Below the pieces are notes generated by a model, which worked only from the letters and a program-made list of their open reading frames with translations, had not been told where the DNA came from and made no database searches. From Merluccius polli (Eukaryota; Chordata; Actinopteri; Gadiformes; Merlucciidae), in the NCBI GenBank assembly GCA_030340625.1, contig JAOPHQ010004300.1:1-64000 (forward strand): DNA of 64,000 bases, written 5' to 3'. This document shows positions 34,828 to 47,306 of the stretch, piece after piece. Each line of letters begins with the position of its first letter. The first letter of the stretch is position 1. The position numbers were made by a program, and so were the translations under genes.

Positions 34828-37800
34828 ATGACAGGTCAGGGGGGACAGGTCACTCACCTTTTAATGCACGATGGGTTATTGATTATGGGATGCCGTTGAA
34901 CTAAGAAAAAATGCAAAACTGCACCAAATAATTTAAAAAAATTAAAAATTAAAAACAAATGTTTGATATACTTATGATTGATCATGTTTTTGTTTTGTTT
35001 TTTTCTTTCTGCAGGCTACAAAATAATCAAGAAGATTGGGGAAGGCACATTTTCAGAGGTGGTGAAGACTCAGAGTGTGAAAGATGGAAAATTCTACGCG
35101 TGCAAAACCATGAAGCAGACCATTAACAGGTAGTGCAGACCATTAACAGGTAGTGCAGACCATTAACAGGCAGTGCAGACCATTAACAGGCACTGCAGAC
35201 CACTAACAGGCACTGCAGACCACTAACAGGTAGTGCAGACCATTAACAGGCACTGCAGACCACTAACAGGTAGTGCAGACCACTAACGGGTAGTGCAGAC
35301 CACTAACAGGTAGTGCAGACCACTAACGGCCACCGCCTCCACGATCACTCATGATCATGTGTGGGGTGGCCTCAGCCCCGTGACGCCTGCAACATAATAC
35401 AGCGGGCCGACACCTGACAGTCCTTACATCGAGATGAGCTGTGTGCTTTACACCCAGGGGTGCTTATCCAGAGTACAGTCGGTCTTTGCATTTTCAATAG
35501 CTCGTTGTTGTGGTTTATTTTCTGCGGTAAATCATCCAAGAGTTGGGAGAAAGTGGGTAATATTAATGAATTAATTACTGAATGCCTAATAAAGAATGCC
35601 ATTAAGTATGCATACAGTGCAATGTCATATGCCGCTGTAGTGGCAGCACTACCGTGTAATTAAAGCTGCACGTTTTTTTTTGTTTTTTTTTATTAAGTCT
35701 GGAGCAAGCAAACAACCTACGGGAGGTCCAGGCCATGAAGAGACTGAGCCCACATGCCAATATCATTCAGCTGCACGAGCTGATCTTGTAAGCCCTTCTT
35801 GTTTCCCCCTCTTAGACCTAGTCCAGTACTAGGTCAGTATTATACAACTATTGTGTATTTGTATACCAATGACATGCACATTCCACCCTTCAATGTTTCA
35901 GTGACAAAGAGTCTGGCACCCTGTCCTTGATTTGTGAACTGATGGATATGAACATGTATGAGTTCATACAAGGTGAGTTTATATATATAAAGTGTAGTTA
36001 TTGAGTCTAGTCCAATAATAAGGATTACAATAAATGCCCACGTGATACATATTACCTGTGATTAGAAAGCCATCGGTATTGTGGAGGTGTGTAACCAATG
36101 GTTATGGTTAAATCATCAATGAACAAGCAAATTCATCTGAAAATATGTATTTTATTACTCAATAGTACTGAAAACAAAGTATGATTGGTGTACCTTGTAC
36201 CTTTCATAGGTAGACAAACTCCAGTGCCTGAGAACACGATCAAACATTACATGTACCAGCTTTGTAAATCTCTTGAGCATATGCACAGGTGGGTATGAAG
36301 GTTTAAATGTATACTCACTAGTCCACATTAAATATTGCATGTGCATGAGTTATTCTTTACCTTTGACTATACATTACAGGTGTGGCATCTTTCACAGAGA
36401 CGTGAAGCCAGAAAATATTCTCATTAAAGTAAGTGGCACATTTGAAATGAAACTGTTTCCGTAGTTTTGCGCCGTAGGAACCACTGTCCTCATTCGTCGT
36501 CTGCCTTTGTAGCAAGACACCCTGAAGCTGGGAGACTTTGGCTCCTGCAGGAGCGTGTACTCCAAACCTCCCCACACAGAGTACATCTCCACCCGCTGGT
36601 ACCGGGCCCCCGAGTGCCTCCTCACGGACGGCTACTACAGCCTTAAGATGGACATCTGGAGTGCCGGCTGTGTTTTCTTTGAGATAGTCAGGTACACGGA
36701 AAAGAGGGGTCGCTGCGTTTGAACTGTGGCAGTAGAGATGACATTTTGGGAGCAGTTAGTTGTTGTTTGTGTCAAATTAACCAAGTATCCATATGTGTAA
36801 ACAAGCAAATGAAGAGGGGTTTTTTTTGGGTATGTTCTGGATGGAATCATTCAGTGTCATGTCTCGATGGCATAATTCATAACCCGGCATGTATGGTCAT
36901 GCCATCATCAAAGCAAAGCAAAGCAACAGGATTCTTGGCATGTCTTGTATAGAATAAATCATAACCAGCATGTCGTAGGTCTCGATTGCATAATGCATGA
37001 ACTCAGCCTTTGTGGTCGTGTCATCATCATGGATATGCATGAATCAGCGTTTGAACATTTGCTGCCACAGACTGATGATTTCTAAATATATATATTCCAG
37101 CTTGAACCCTCTGTTCCCTGGATCCAATGAACTAGACCAGGTTGCCAAGATCCACGATGTCCTGGGGACACCCGACAGCAGCGTCCTGCAGAAGTTCAAG
37201 CAGTAGGCTCCCATTTGATCCCCTCAGTGTTGCTTGACCTTAACAATTATTGCACATTTGTAGTAGTAACAACAACAAAGATAACCTTCATGTGCCATAA
37301 AAAGACAAACAATACTCACTTCGTTGTACCCACATTGTGTGGTAGGTCCCGGGCGATGTGTTTCGACTTCACCCCCAAAAAGGGCAGTGGTATCTCCCGG
37401 CTGATTCCCAACTGCCCGGCGCCGGCTCTGTCCCTGCTGTACCAGATGCTGGCCTACGACCCCGACGAGCGCATCTCTGCACAGACGGCCTTGCAGCACA
37501 CGTACTTCAGCGAGATCAGGTGGATTACTGTTGATCTCTCACCTTTTAATCATGCCGATTCTACCACGTTCAGTGGGTGGATTATTTCCTTTATATAAAA
37601 GAAACAGAAGCGTCTGCCGAATGACAATGTAGAGACCGCTGAACCTGTCCAATGTAAAGACCTTTTAATTCCACTCACGTTATTTCTCCACACCTTGGGT
37701 TTCCAAGGCTGGCAGAGAAGAGAAGTGAGAATCTGCTGAGGACCATCGAAGCGGTGGAGGCAGGGGAGACCGGCAAGATGCCCCATTCTGTAGAGCACAT

Positions 37801-38582
37801 CTGGAGGCCGGCCAGAATCGGCAGACAAGTGAGGGGAAGACACTCGAGACAGACATCTTTGTTAAGTGTGAGTCAATCTTTACCTTTCTTTTACGATTTT
37901 TTAGACACTATTCGGAACATCGAAGAAGCTTCACATGTGATTTACAGTGAATATACGCAGGCGTTTTTATGAGCAAGGTAGTTTTCGCTCGAAAAGCCTA
38001 CACGTAATTACGGACATTGTGGATCCGACCCTAGAACCTTTCAGCTGGGAGTCAAACCCCACTAATCACTACAGTACAGTACACATACGATCCTGCCCCA
38101 CACACGTCAAAATAAATAGAGAAAAAACTTTCCCGTCTGCAGCACAGCATAAAACACGCAGCGGAGCCTCTGATGAGGCGCAACGTCCCCCACTACGCAG
38201 CCGAGTTACCCAAGCTCAACATGGTGGTCCCGGGACCCCAGGTCACCTACCAGGCCGCCACGGTGCCCCCTCTCGCCGGGGTCCACCGCAACTCACTGCC
38301 TGCCATCTCCACCAAGAAGTGCCACTCGCGGTTGGCCAAGGTAAGACGCCTGAGCCGAATGAGTGCCACACGGTGGATGTCTGCATGTTCCGAGTGTGAA
38401 ACGAACATAGGGGGGAGTGGCGCTTGGATGAAAAGGTACCGGTAGTGTGGTTTGATAAATAAGGTTTGAATGGGCATGTGTTAACCCCCCCCCCCTGCTT
38501 TCAGCCCAGGGATGAGTCACACCGTGCCGGGTTCAAGAGCTACTACATGCCACCTCTGGACAGAAAACGTGGAGGCTACTGA
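34828..38582 (+). CDS. mok: MOK, MAPK/MAK/MRK overlapping kinase
   Basis: Twelve coding exons in phase: 34828-34834, 35015-35129, 35698-35787, 35902-35972, 36210-36288, 36380-36428, 36513-36691, 37101-37202, 37346-37519, 37708-37828, 38143-38340, 38505-38582; 420 residues (human 419). Kinase landmarks: glycine loop GEGTFSEV (11-18), Lys33 in YACK, HRDVKPEN with Asp128, DFG at 145-147, T-E-Y activation motif at 159-161, then TRWYRAPE. The TEY and overall match separate it from MAK and CILK1, its relatives in the RCK family. The non-catalytic tail is diverged but keeps ELPKLN. It is a ciliary/MAPK-like Ser/Thr kinase. The first coding exon has only 7 bases of frame (ATG ACA G). The donor of exon 2 is embedded in a minisatellite. 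AATAAA at 38628-38633. Confidence 0.96.
35121..35330 (+). repeat. 20-bp minisatellite that duplicates the mok exon 2 splice donor
   Basis: About 10.5 units of CATTAACAGGTAGTGCAGAC start inside the coding end of exon 2 (the donor is AACAG|GTAGTG at 35129/35130). Six units keep an intact donor-like ACAGGTAGTG or ACGGGTAGTG, one has a GC donor form, and three read AACAGGCACTG. Confidence 0.95.
37600..37626. mobile_element. Degenerate SINE-like tail fragment
   Basis: AAGCGTCTGCCGAATGAC matches the tail motif of common fish SINEs (AAGCGTCTGCCAAATGA type, from memory). No head is seen; it lies in a mok intron. Confidence 0.45.
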
Positions 38583-40357
38583 GGGTGAGCCAACTGACCC
38601 CGAAGCCCACTGGGCTCAGAAAGACAAAATAAAGCTCTTTTTTTTTTACATCGTTGGACATCATCGCAAACAAATGGGTTCAAACCACGGAAGATACCAG
38701 CTGAATGTATACGGCATTTACAGGAATTAGGAAAAAAGCAAACTTCAGATTTTTTTTTTTTTACTGAGGTTTTGTACCATAAGTCATATTGGAGTTAAAG
38801 TTCCAATTAAGACTGTATTACAGAATATAAACAAGAGAAAGGTCTTGTTTCCCAATTCTATGTTGCAAGGGTATCAATTAAGTTGAAACAATAAATGCTA
38901 AATATGCAGGGTTTAGTTCGCAAGTTTGTACGCATTGCAAATCACCTTGTGACTAGCACAGTGCATCCACAAAATGAGAAACCTTTACATGCAGTACTTT
39001 TTAACCACAGTACCCATTTGGAAGAAAATGAATTCCTAAGGAATTGAAAACATGGAAATACAGCTTACACAGTTATACAAAATATAAGTGCTATTTTTAT
39101 GGCACAACAAATGCAGTGCTGGATGCCGGTTACAGCAGAGCGTGACTAAATCTGAACTAAATTGTTTTGGACATTTAGCATGAAAATGTGTCAGGTCTAA
39201 TTTGTTTCAGGTCTCCATTGGCCTGTAGCAAAAACAAAAAAAAAAGTTTCAAGTAAAGGTCTCGACACAAAAAGGAACATTGTTGAGAACAAGCGAGAAT
39301 CATATGATTTTTTAATGAAGAATAAATTGTTACGTGTAAAATGTTATCCACATTAATCAAAAATGTATTCCATCTTTCTGTCTCCTAGTTAATGTATAGG
39401 GTCCTTCGACTCATCTTGGCAGTAACTGGTCATTCACAAAAAAAATAAAGTAAACACAACAGTTGGACAAGCCCTGCTGGTCGTCTACTGTTCTATAGCA
39501 CTTCTGATTGTAGATAATAAAGCTCTTCACCACATCATGAGTCCGTTTTTATTTGTGGCTAGCAAAATGAAGGGGTTACGAACCTCAAAATACTTTTCTA
39601 AAAAGCAGTTTTTAAACAGAGAACCTCTTTAAACCCTGGAAGACTTTCATCCGTGACGGTCCCATCTGGACAGCGTGGGCCGATATGTAACCATGTCATT
39701 GGTTTTTACCACCATGGGGAATTTCAAATCAGTCATTTAGAAAATGTACATGTGAGTGGACTTTGAACTCAAATAAAATAAAAAGAACAGAAACCCATGT
39801 ATTCAAGATTATTTTAATATTATTAATATGTATACTTTAGGCTTTAGAAATATAACTATCAATGACAAAACTTCACTGGAGTAATGGTCTTTTGCTTAGG
39901 CCCCCATCAGTTCACTGAATTACAATATACACATTATGATACAGAGCAGATTGGAATCTGAAATATTAATATAAATGTTTCAATAGATAAAGTTTCATAT
40001 TTTTTCTCACCTACTGTATTAGCCATGTGTGAGTAATGAGCACGCTCAAAAATGTAAAGCCATCTTTTTCTAAACTAATTTTAAGTGCAAACTTTTTTTT
40101 TCTTTCCTTTAAAAGACTATGATTGCAGCATCCAGCTTATAGAGTCAGGTTTCAAGACTGAGGGTGTTTTAAGCCGAGTGCAACAAGGCGGTCCCCGACT
40201 CTCTTGCTTGTTCCTTTATAGTAGTTATAAAAACAAAGAAAATAACTAAATCAGTGCAAAGTCGTTTGTGGGGATATTTTACCGAGACAAAAAGTGGTGT
40301 TTGAATGTGAATTAATGCAAATTCTAAAAAGATGCCTGTTGGTTTTAAAAAGGTCAG

Positions 40358-40456
<99 letters not shown>

Positions 40457-40904
40457 CTTTTTCCAGCCAGTAGTTCTCAGCCTCAGAGACTAAACAATGA
40501 ACAAACTGTCCCTTCAACAACAAGCCTCTTGCTGACTGATGTGCATCTAGTCACACTTGGGTTGGTGAGAGGGTGTAAATAAAGATTTCTGAATGTGAAG
40601 AAAATATATAGAAATTCTAAAACATGTTAAAACCCCAGAGAGAGCGAGAGGATACACGAGCGCAATAATCCAACATTGCACCACACCCCAGTTTTGTTTC
40701 TGCCTTCTCAATCCTCTAGGTCAAGTCAGTGATCAACAGAAATAGAAAAGCAATTAACGTAACCAGGAAGAAGGCGGCGGTGAGGAGGAGGAGGAAGAGG
40801 AGGGAAAGGGGGTGTAAAGAAAAGAAAACTTGCAATGCTTGCGGGGTGAAGAGCAGCATCACACTCGGGGTTGCAGGGTTGGTTTAGCAGCAGAAATATT
40901 GTGG
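38583..40904. other. Convergent 3' UTRs of mok and wdr20
   Basis: No coding sequence. mok ends near AATAAA at 38628. The rest, AT-rich and about 2.2 kb, is probably mostly wdr20 3' UTR. Several minus-strand AATAAA copies (TTTATT on the plus strand) are present, so the 3' end cannot be fixed. It contains a pure (TA)n run. Confidence 0.5.
40357..40453. repeat. (TA)n microsatellite, about 95 bp
   Basis: Uninterrupted TA dinucleotides in the likely wdr20 3' UTR. Confidence 0.97.
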
Positions 40905-43900
40905 CTATACTACTGTTCCACTGGGAGAGCTGGCTTGGTTTTGGGATGACAATAAGCCCTGGAAAAAGGAAAACAAGGAGAGTTGCATTGGGAGAGTTCA
41001 CAAAGCAAAGAAAAATCAAGCAAACAAAATGATTCATTTAAAGTTAGCCCCCTTTGCGCTGCCCTGCATTCGGTGAAAGGCCTGTGTGTGGCACTCAATT
41101 AGGAGAGCTGATGCAAAGGCCTGCGAGATCTTTGAGAGGACTGCTTGAATGAGGTCATTTGATTATGGAAATATTTTGGTTAGGGTAATGATCACAGATG
41201 GATTCGCGAAAAGGATGATCCTTTGGAAATAGACCAACACTGAAATTATCTGCCAATTTAGTGCCTCTTCTCTCAAATACAGCCAATCCTCTCAAATACA
41301 GAAATATGCCAAGCATACAAGAGTGCATGCGAACACATATTAAGCTATACACACACACACACACACACACACGTATACACACAGCATTTGGCGCACACAC
41401 ACACACACTGCATTGATTTGTTTAGCAAATACAGAGTGCTTTGCATAAAAGTTGGACACTTCGAAGAGGGCCCAGTGCAGATGACTGGACAACGTGTATT
41501 TTTGACTTTGCTGCTATGCCATAAGAGATATTTCCTAAAATATAATTCATACAACTACCATCCTCGTCTGCAGTACGTCTCCGAGAGAAACCTTTCCTCA
41601 TCAGTAAAAGTACTGTAAAAAATACTCGCATCGGTTGTCTCCATTACCTAGGCCTAGAGGTTTGCACTGGAAAGCACCAAAAACAAACAAAACTGAAAAA
41701 AAAACAAGAAGAAATTAGATTAAAGCCCACGTGAGCGGCCTGTTCAACTATACCCCTAAAATGTTACTCTAAATATTTGCTTTATTAGAAGATGGTTTAT
41801 GCGTACATTTGGTGCCAAGTTAAATCCTAGCGACTGATCACATGACATCTAGGAAGATGACACTCTTTCCCCCCCTTGCCCTCCGCCCTAGTGGACTCCC
41901 ATACATTTTCTCTACATTAAAAAGAACTTACCACTTTGCCTGGCCTTGCCCATGTGCAAATAAATCCCTCTTGACAAGCAGTCACTAAACAGTCCTCTAA
42001 AAATATGAGTACAGTCAGTCTCTCGTGAGCTATCTTTTTACAGATGAGGGGCTCCAGAAGGGGCACGTCCTCCATGCGTGGACACAGCAGGGTGCCCAGA
42101 GTCTTTGCGGGGTCCGCTTTGCTCTTGGTCAGCAGGTTGAGCTTGTCGCTGCTCTTGCTGCTGATGTGGCCCATGCTGTGGTTGCGTTTGTGGTCCTTCT
42201 CGTGGGGTCGCTCCTTGCGGTCGTGGAGCGACAGCGTGGCGAACTTGCTCACGCCCGTGGCGATCGCGCTGTCCATGATGCCGCTGGTGAGCCCCCCCGT
42301 GCCGGCCTTGTTGGTGCTGTTGGCCGTGGCGGTGGTGGTGCCGCCGCCGCCCCCGCCGCCGCCGCCTGCGGAGTGGGGCAGGCTGTTGGAGCGCGGTAAC
42401 GTCGTGGAGAGGGAGTTGAGGCCCGGCGTGCTGGCGCCGCTGTTGTTTCCGTTAGTAGTGTTGCTGGGAGTGTTGGCCACTACCGTCGCTCCCGCCGGCG
42501 GGCCGGTGGCGTTCATGACGTTAGTGTGTGTCCGTGTCCGCGAGAGCGGTAGGTGGGGGAAGAGGATGTCCTCCGTGAGGTCCCAGAGGCACAGCTGGGT
42601 GTCCTGGCCCACGGAGCCGAAGCGGTACGTGACGCTCACGGGCCGGCTGTCCGTCGAGTTGCGCTTGGAGAGCCGGGACTGCGTGCTGTTGGCCCGGTCC
42701 CGTCCAAAGTGGATCATCTGATCCTGGAAGTCCTCGTCGCTGCCGCTGAACTCCATCGGGTCGCTCTCCTCCACGCTGGTGGTGTAGTGGTCAAAGGCCA
42801 CCACGCTCACCCACGACTTGTGTCCGTGGCCCCGGGCAATGACCCGGCAGTCCAGGAACGACCACACGGTCACGAGGTCGTCCTCGCCGCCCGCCACTAT
42901 GTACTTGCCGTCGGGGCTCCAGCACACGCACAGCAGGCCGCCAAAGTAGCTCTTCATGGTGCCGTGCAGCTCCACGGCGTCAAAGTTGAACACCCGCAGG
43001 AAGCCGTCTTGGCTCACGCAGGCGAGGAACTTCCCGTCGGGGGAGAAGGCGAACTCGTTCAGCGCGCCTTCGCCCACGGTCCACTTGAGCAGCGGGTTCC
43101 GCGTGGACTTGCTCTTACACGTGTGGACCGAGTAGTTCTCCCCCTGTTTGAGGAGCTGGTAGTGGGGCGCCGTGGTGCCGCACGTGTGCTCCACGTTGTA
43201 CAGGTACATGCTGCCACTGGCGTGAGAGACCAGGAAGAGGCTCTCCGAGCCCGGCACCCATTTTACACACGTCACCCTCGACTTGTCTATGAGTCTCTGT
43301 AGAGGAGGCGGGTGGTGCGGGGGTGGATGAAGTGTGTGGGAGGAAAAAGGAAACAAAAACAAAACAGTCAAGTACAGACAGGAGATTGACATGAACAATA
43401 CTAGTTAACGATTTCACAAGTGCAAAGATTTTGCTGTGTTATGGAAAAAAGTACAAAACGCATTAGAAAACAAACATGCAGCACGTAGTTCCATAACTAT
43501 CGGTCAGCGACTGATATTTACATTATGAGCAATATGCCAAATTGGAGGTTAACGCCATTCATGCTGACAACTGTACCATTAACCCAACAACAACATATCG
43601 GATTACGAACGGGGGAAACAGAATTATGCAACACTTTCCATCAGCTGGGAATCTGAGACATACTTCCTCATTAAAGAGTTTGCTGGTTTCCTTCTTGATA
43701 GGGTCTATCAGTTGCACCTGTCCAGCGGAGAACCCCACCAGTAATGACACACTCTCCGCCGTTGCCGTCAGATGGTTGAAGTCGTGACAGGTCGGCTGCG
43801 TTCCTTTGTAGATGCGCTTGTCTATGGGTTTGCTCAGGTCAGCCGCCTGTTTAAAAAAAAAAAAAAAAAAGGAAAGAGCACAAACACAGGCCAACACAGT

Positions 43901-44266
43901 GAGTTGCCAGAAAGAAGGAGGGCATCAATGTGGTATTTGATTACAGGCTGAAGTGAGATTACATGTCATGGAAAAGACGCCCAGTTAAATCCTGCATAAG
44001 GGCAAAACTGATGCTCATTAGGTTGCGCTTAAAGACACAAAGAAATAAGCGCACCGTACGACCATTGCCATATTATAGTGACATCGTGTGCAAAGGTCAA
44101 GAATAGCTCACTTCAGATTGGGTCTCTCACCAAGTGGCATACAGCTGCGTATAGAGAGTATGTACTGCAATGTGTTGCATCATACAACAACAAGTAGGCC
44201 AAGACTACACATTTTACTGTAGTCTTGGCGACAATATTTCCAAGACTGGGCGATAATAATAATAAC

Positions 44267-44308
<42 letters not shown>

Positions 44309-45882
44309 GACTTGGGTATTTACCCTTTTAAACCATTGTCTGGTGTGCAATTAGAAAGCAGTTGAAGAGTGCAGGACTTGCAAGCAAAGCAAAGCAAAGC
44401 ACAGCACAGGCTGCATCTGCAGGCCATCCTAGACCTAGACCTAGACCAGGACCTAGACCTCACCCCACCATGCCCGTGTGTAAATAAGTCCCTAATGAAA
44501 CAAACGTTTCGGTACCAACCATTAGACGTGTCCTCCTGGCGGCGTCTAACACCCGCTTCGTTCCCGTGTTGCTCCAACCACCACAGACATCAGCACACAG
44601 CGAGCACTTCCGGCTTCTCCTAGTTAGCATCACACAATAGCCTAGCCGCCCCCCCCCCCCCCCCACCTCCACCTCCACCACTTCCTACACAGCTAGCTCA
44701 CGACAACGACACCGTCAGCCACGACGGATCAACCAAACCCCACACCCCCCACAGTGGTCCACAAGAGGACCACTTTGACGTCCTCGCCGCGCTGGACTAG
44801 ACTAGATTAGACTAGCGCAAGCTAACGTTAGCCGCTAACAGCTAGGCTAACAGCTCATCCTTCCAAGGGGGGGGGGGGGGGGCAAAAGTTAGCCCAAAAC
44901 TTCCCGACGTGAAACGCCTTCGTCGGGCCCGTCTGTCGCCACCAGACCCGGGTCCTGGGGCGACAGACCCGGGTCCTGGGGCGACAGACAGACGCCCCCC
45001 CCCCCACCCCCACCCCCCGACGGTCCGCCACTGCGACACCTGTCAATCAAAGGGCGTCGACAGGTGTCACGTTCAGAAAGCCCAAACCCAACTGTCACTC
45101 ACACACACACACACACACACACACAGCGATACGCCACCCTTAAACACCACCACCCTCAGGGTTTCAGACGTAGATTAAATATGGCGTCCGGGATGGGAAA
45201 ATAAGTGCGTTATGTGTGTTTTTTGGGGGCATTTTATTTATTTTGTTATACATTTTCAGACCACCACAAGTCTGGGAAACACTAACAACTGTCCGGCGAG
45301 CTAGCCAGCTAGCCAGCTAGCTGGGAAGCTAGCGTAGAAAGCAAGCGAGCTATTAAGCTAGCGAGAAACGTTAGCCACCACCACAGCGCCAGCAGATAAA
45401 CCGGTCCTCAGAGTCCACACACCAGGACCCGGTCCGGTCCGGTCCGGTGGGGTCCACACACACACATACGTACACACACGTCGTGCTGCTCAATAACGGC
45501 ACTGACAGCCGACAGAACGGTACTGGTGTCGTACCGTATCGTACCGGTACGGTACCGTTACCGTGCGGTAACCGTTACCATTACCGAACCGGACCGGACC
45601 GAACCGAACCGAACCGACCCCCCCCCTTACCTTGCGGACGCCTTTGTAGATGTAGAAGTAGAGCTCGCGGCCCACATTGAAGCAGATCCGGTCCCCGTTG
45701 CCCGACTGGTCGTTGACGTTGACGAAGGAGACCTTGACCGGGTTGGACCCCTGCGAGTTGAACGGGACCCGGTTCGGCCGGCTGTACTCGGAGTGCGCGA
45801 GGAGCTTGTAGACGCCTTCCCGGGTGGTGAACTGGGTCTTGATCTCGTTCATCTCCTTCCCTCCTCCTCCCTCCGCCGCCAT
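40905..45882 (-). CDS. wdr20: WD repeat-containing protein 20 (USP12/USP46 cofactor)
   Basis: Four coding exons in phase: 45631-45882, 43664-43846, 41932-43296, 40905-40958; 617 residues. The large third exon (455 codons) carries most WD repeats. Sequence blocks nearly identical to human: EMNEIKTQFTTREGVYKLL, TCHDFNHLTATAESVSLLVG, EFAFSPDGKFLACVSQDGFL, SWVSVVAFD and MEFSGSDEDFQ. WDR20 binds USP12 or USP46 together with UAF1 and stimulates their deubiquitinase activity. A Gly/Thr/Ala-rich insert of about 40 residues, including nine consecutive Gly, separates the WD blocks. The last exon encodes GLLSSQNQASSPSGTVV. If exon 3 is not spliced, the frame runs into the intron and ends V-V-S-S-F at 41917. 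Convergent with mok. Confidence 0.95.
44250..44308. repeat. (TAA)n microsatellite
   Basis: Near-pure TAA repeats in wdr20 intron 1. Confidence 0.9.
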
Positions 45883-46450
45883 CTTTGAAAATTAAACATT
45901 CATCCCTTTTTTTTTTTTCCTTTTTTTTTTTTTTTTTTTTCTCCTCGAGCCCCGGATCTTACGCACACGGAGCGTGAACTCTCTCTCTCTCTCTCGTCCC
46001 TCCCCCCTTCCTCCCCTTTCCTCACCCCCTCGGTTCCCGCCCCCTCCCTCCCTCCCCCCCCCCCCCCCCCCCCCCCAGCCGCTCCTCCTCCTCCCCCTCC
46101 TCCTCCTCCTCATGCCGCCATGCGGAAGAGTTTCGTGCATCAGTGGTTGAACTGGTGGTTGCGCGGCCACCATCGCCATAGTGACGGTGCTGATGGTGTA
46201 ACCTAAACGTTAGGCTGTACCTGCAGGCAGCAGCAGGTGGGGGGGTTGACGGTACCACCGGTTTACCGGCGGGTGGTGCGCGTGCTGTCAAAACGACGCC
46301 ACCCCCCCCCCCCCCCAACCCCAACACCCCCCACGTCCCAATTACGGTTGACGACTTAATTGTGCGCTGGTGTCGCTACACGTTGCGTTCAAACACATAC
46401 ACACACACACACACACACAACTAAAAGAGAGATAAAACGTGGCGGGCAGG
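45883..46450. promoter_or_regulatory. Short divergent promoter between wdr20 and the unknown gene
   Basis: 568 bases separate two outward-facing start codons. The strand composition is extreme: a poly-T run (about 45907-45940), CT runs, a poly-C run (about 46056-46077) and CTC repeats, then a second poly-C run near 46301-46316 and (CA)n at about 46396-46420. Such purine/pyrimidine-segregated tracts can form triplex or G-quadruplex structures. It is probably a shared promoter. Confidence 0.6.
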
Positions 46451-46733
46451 ATGCCACCCAGGAGGAACAGTAACTTGCGTCCTGGTAACTTATATGCACA
46501 TTTTTATGCACATTTCCACACTTTTTACCCTTTCACTATTGTTGTATTGTGTGTCGCCCTATTTTATTTTACTGACTGTTTTTTTACTTTTTTTTTGTTG
46601 CTGCATGCTGCATGCAGTGAACAGTGATGGCCGTCCTAGCAGTGTGGAGAAGCTGGCTTTCAAATACATGGTAAGGCCATGAACACCTACACATACAAGG
46701 ATGTATAGGATAAATAGTCATATTATTATTATG

Positions 46734-46768
<35 letters not shown>

Positions 46769-47092
46769 AATTAAAACTGTCTGGTACTTATAGGTGTGTC
46801 GGATGCCTTGGATGGAGTAATACTGTGATGCATGTTAAGTATGTCCTAGTAGTAGTATTAGTACTGGTAGTCGTAGTAATCCTAGTAGTAGTCTTAGTAG
46901 TAGTAGTAGTAGTAGTCGTAGTAATCCTAGTAGTAGTAGTAGTAGTATTAGTACTAGTAGTCGTAGTAATCCTAGTAGTAGTAGTAGTATTAGTAGTCGT
47001 AGTAATCCTAGTAGTAGTAGTAGTATTAGTAGTCGTAGTAATCCTAGTAGTAGTCTTAGTACTAGTAGTAGTAGTAGTAGTCGTAGTCATCC

Positions 47093-47126
<34 letters not shown>

Positions 47127-47131
47127 CATCC

Positions 47132-47162
<31 letters not shown>

Positions 47163-47230
47163 CATAGTAGTAGTAGTAGTAGTAATCCTAGTAGTACTAG
47201 TAGGAGTAGTAGTAGTAGTAGTAGTAATCC

Positions 47231-47264
<34 letters not shown>

Positions 47265-47269
47265 CATCC

Positions 47270-47306
<37 letters not shown>

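Noticed and set aside
37708..37828. Suspected frameshift in mok exon 10
   Set aside because: It came from a one-base misreading. Rechecked, the exon is 121 bases and keeps phase (LAEKRSENLLRTIEAVEAG).
42553..43302. 249-codon open frame on the plus strand
   Set aside because: It is the complement of wdr20 exon 3; GC-rich codons on the real strand remove stops from the opposite one. No independent homology or splice context.
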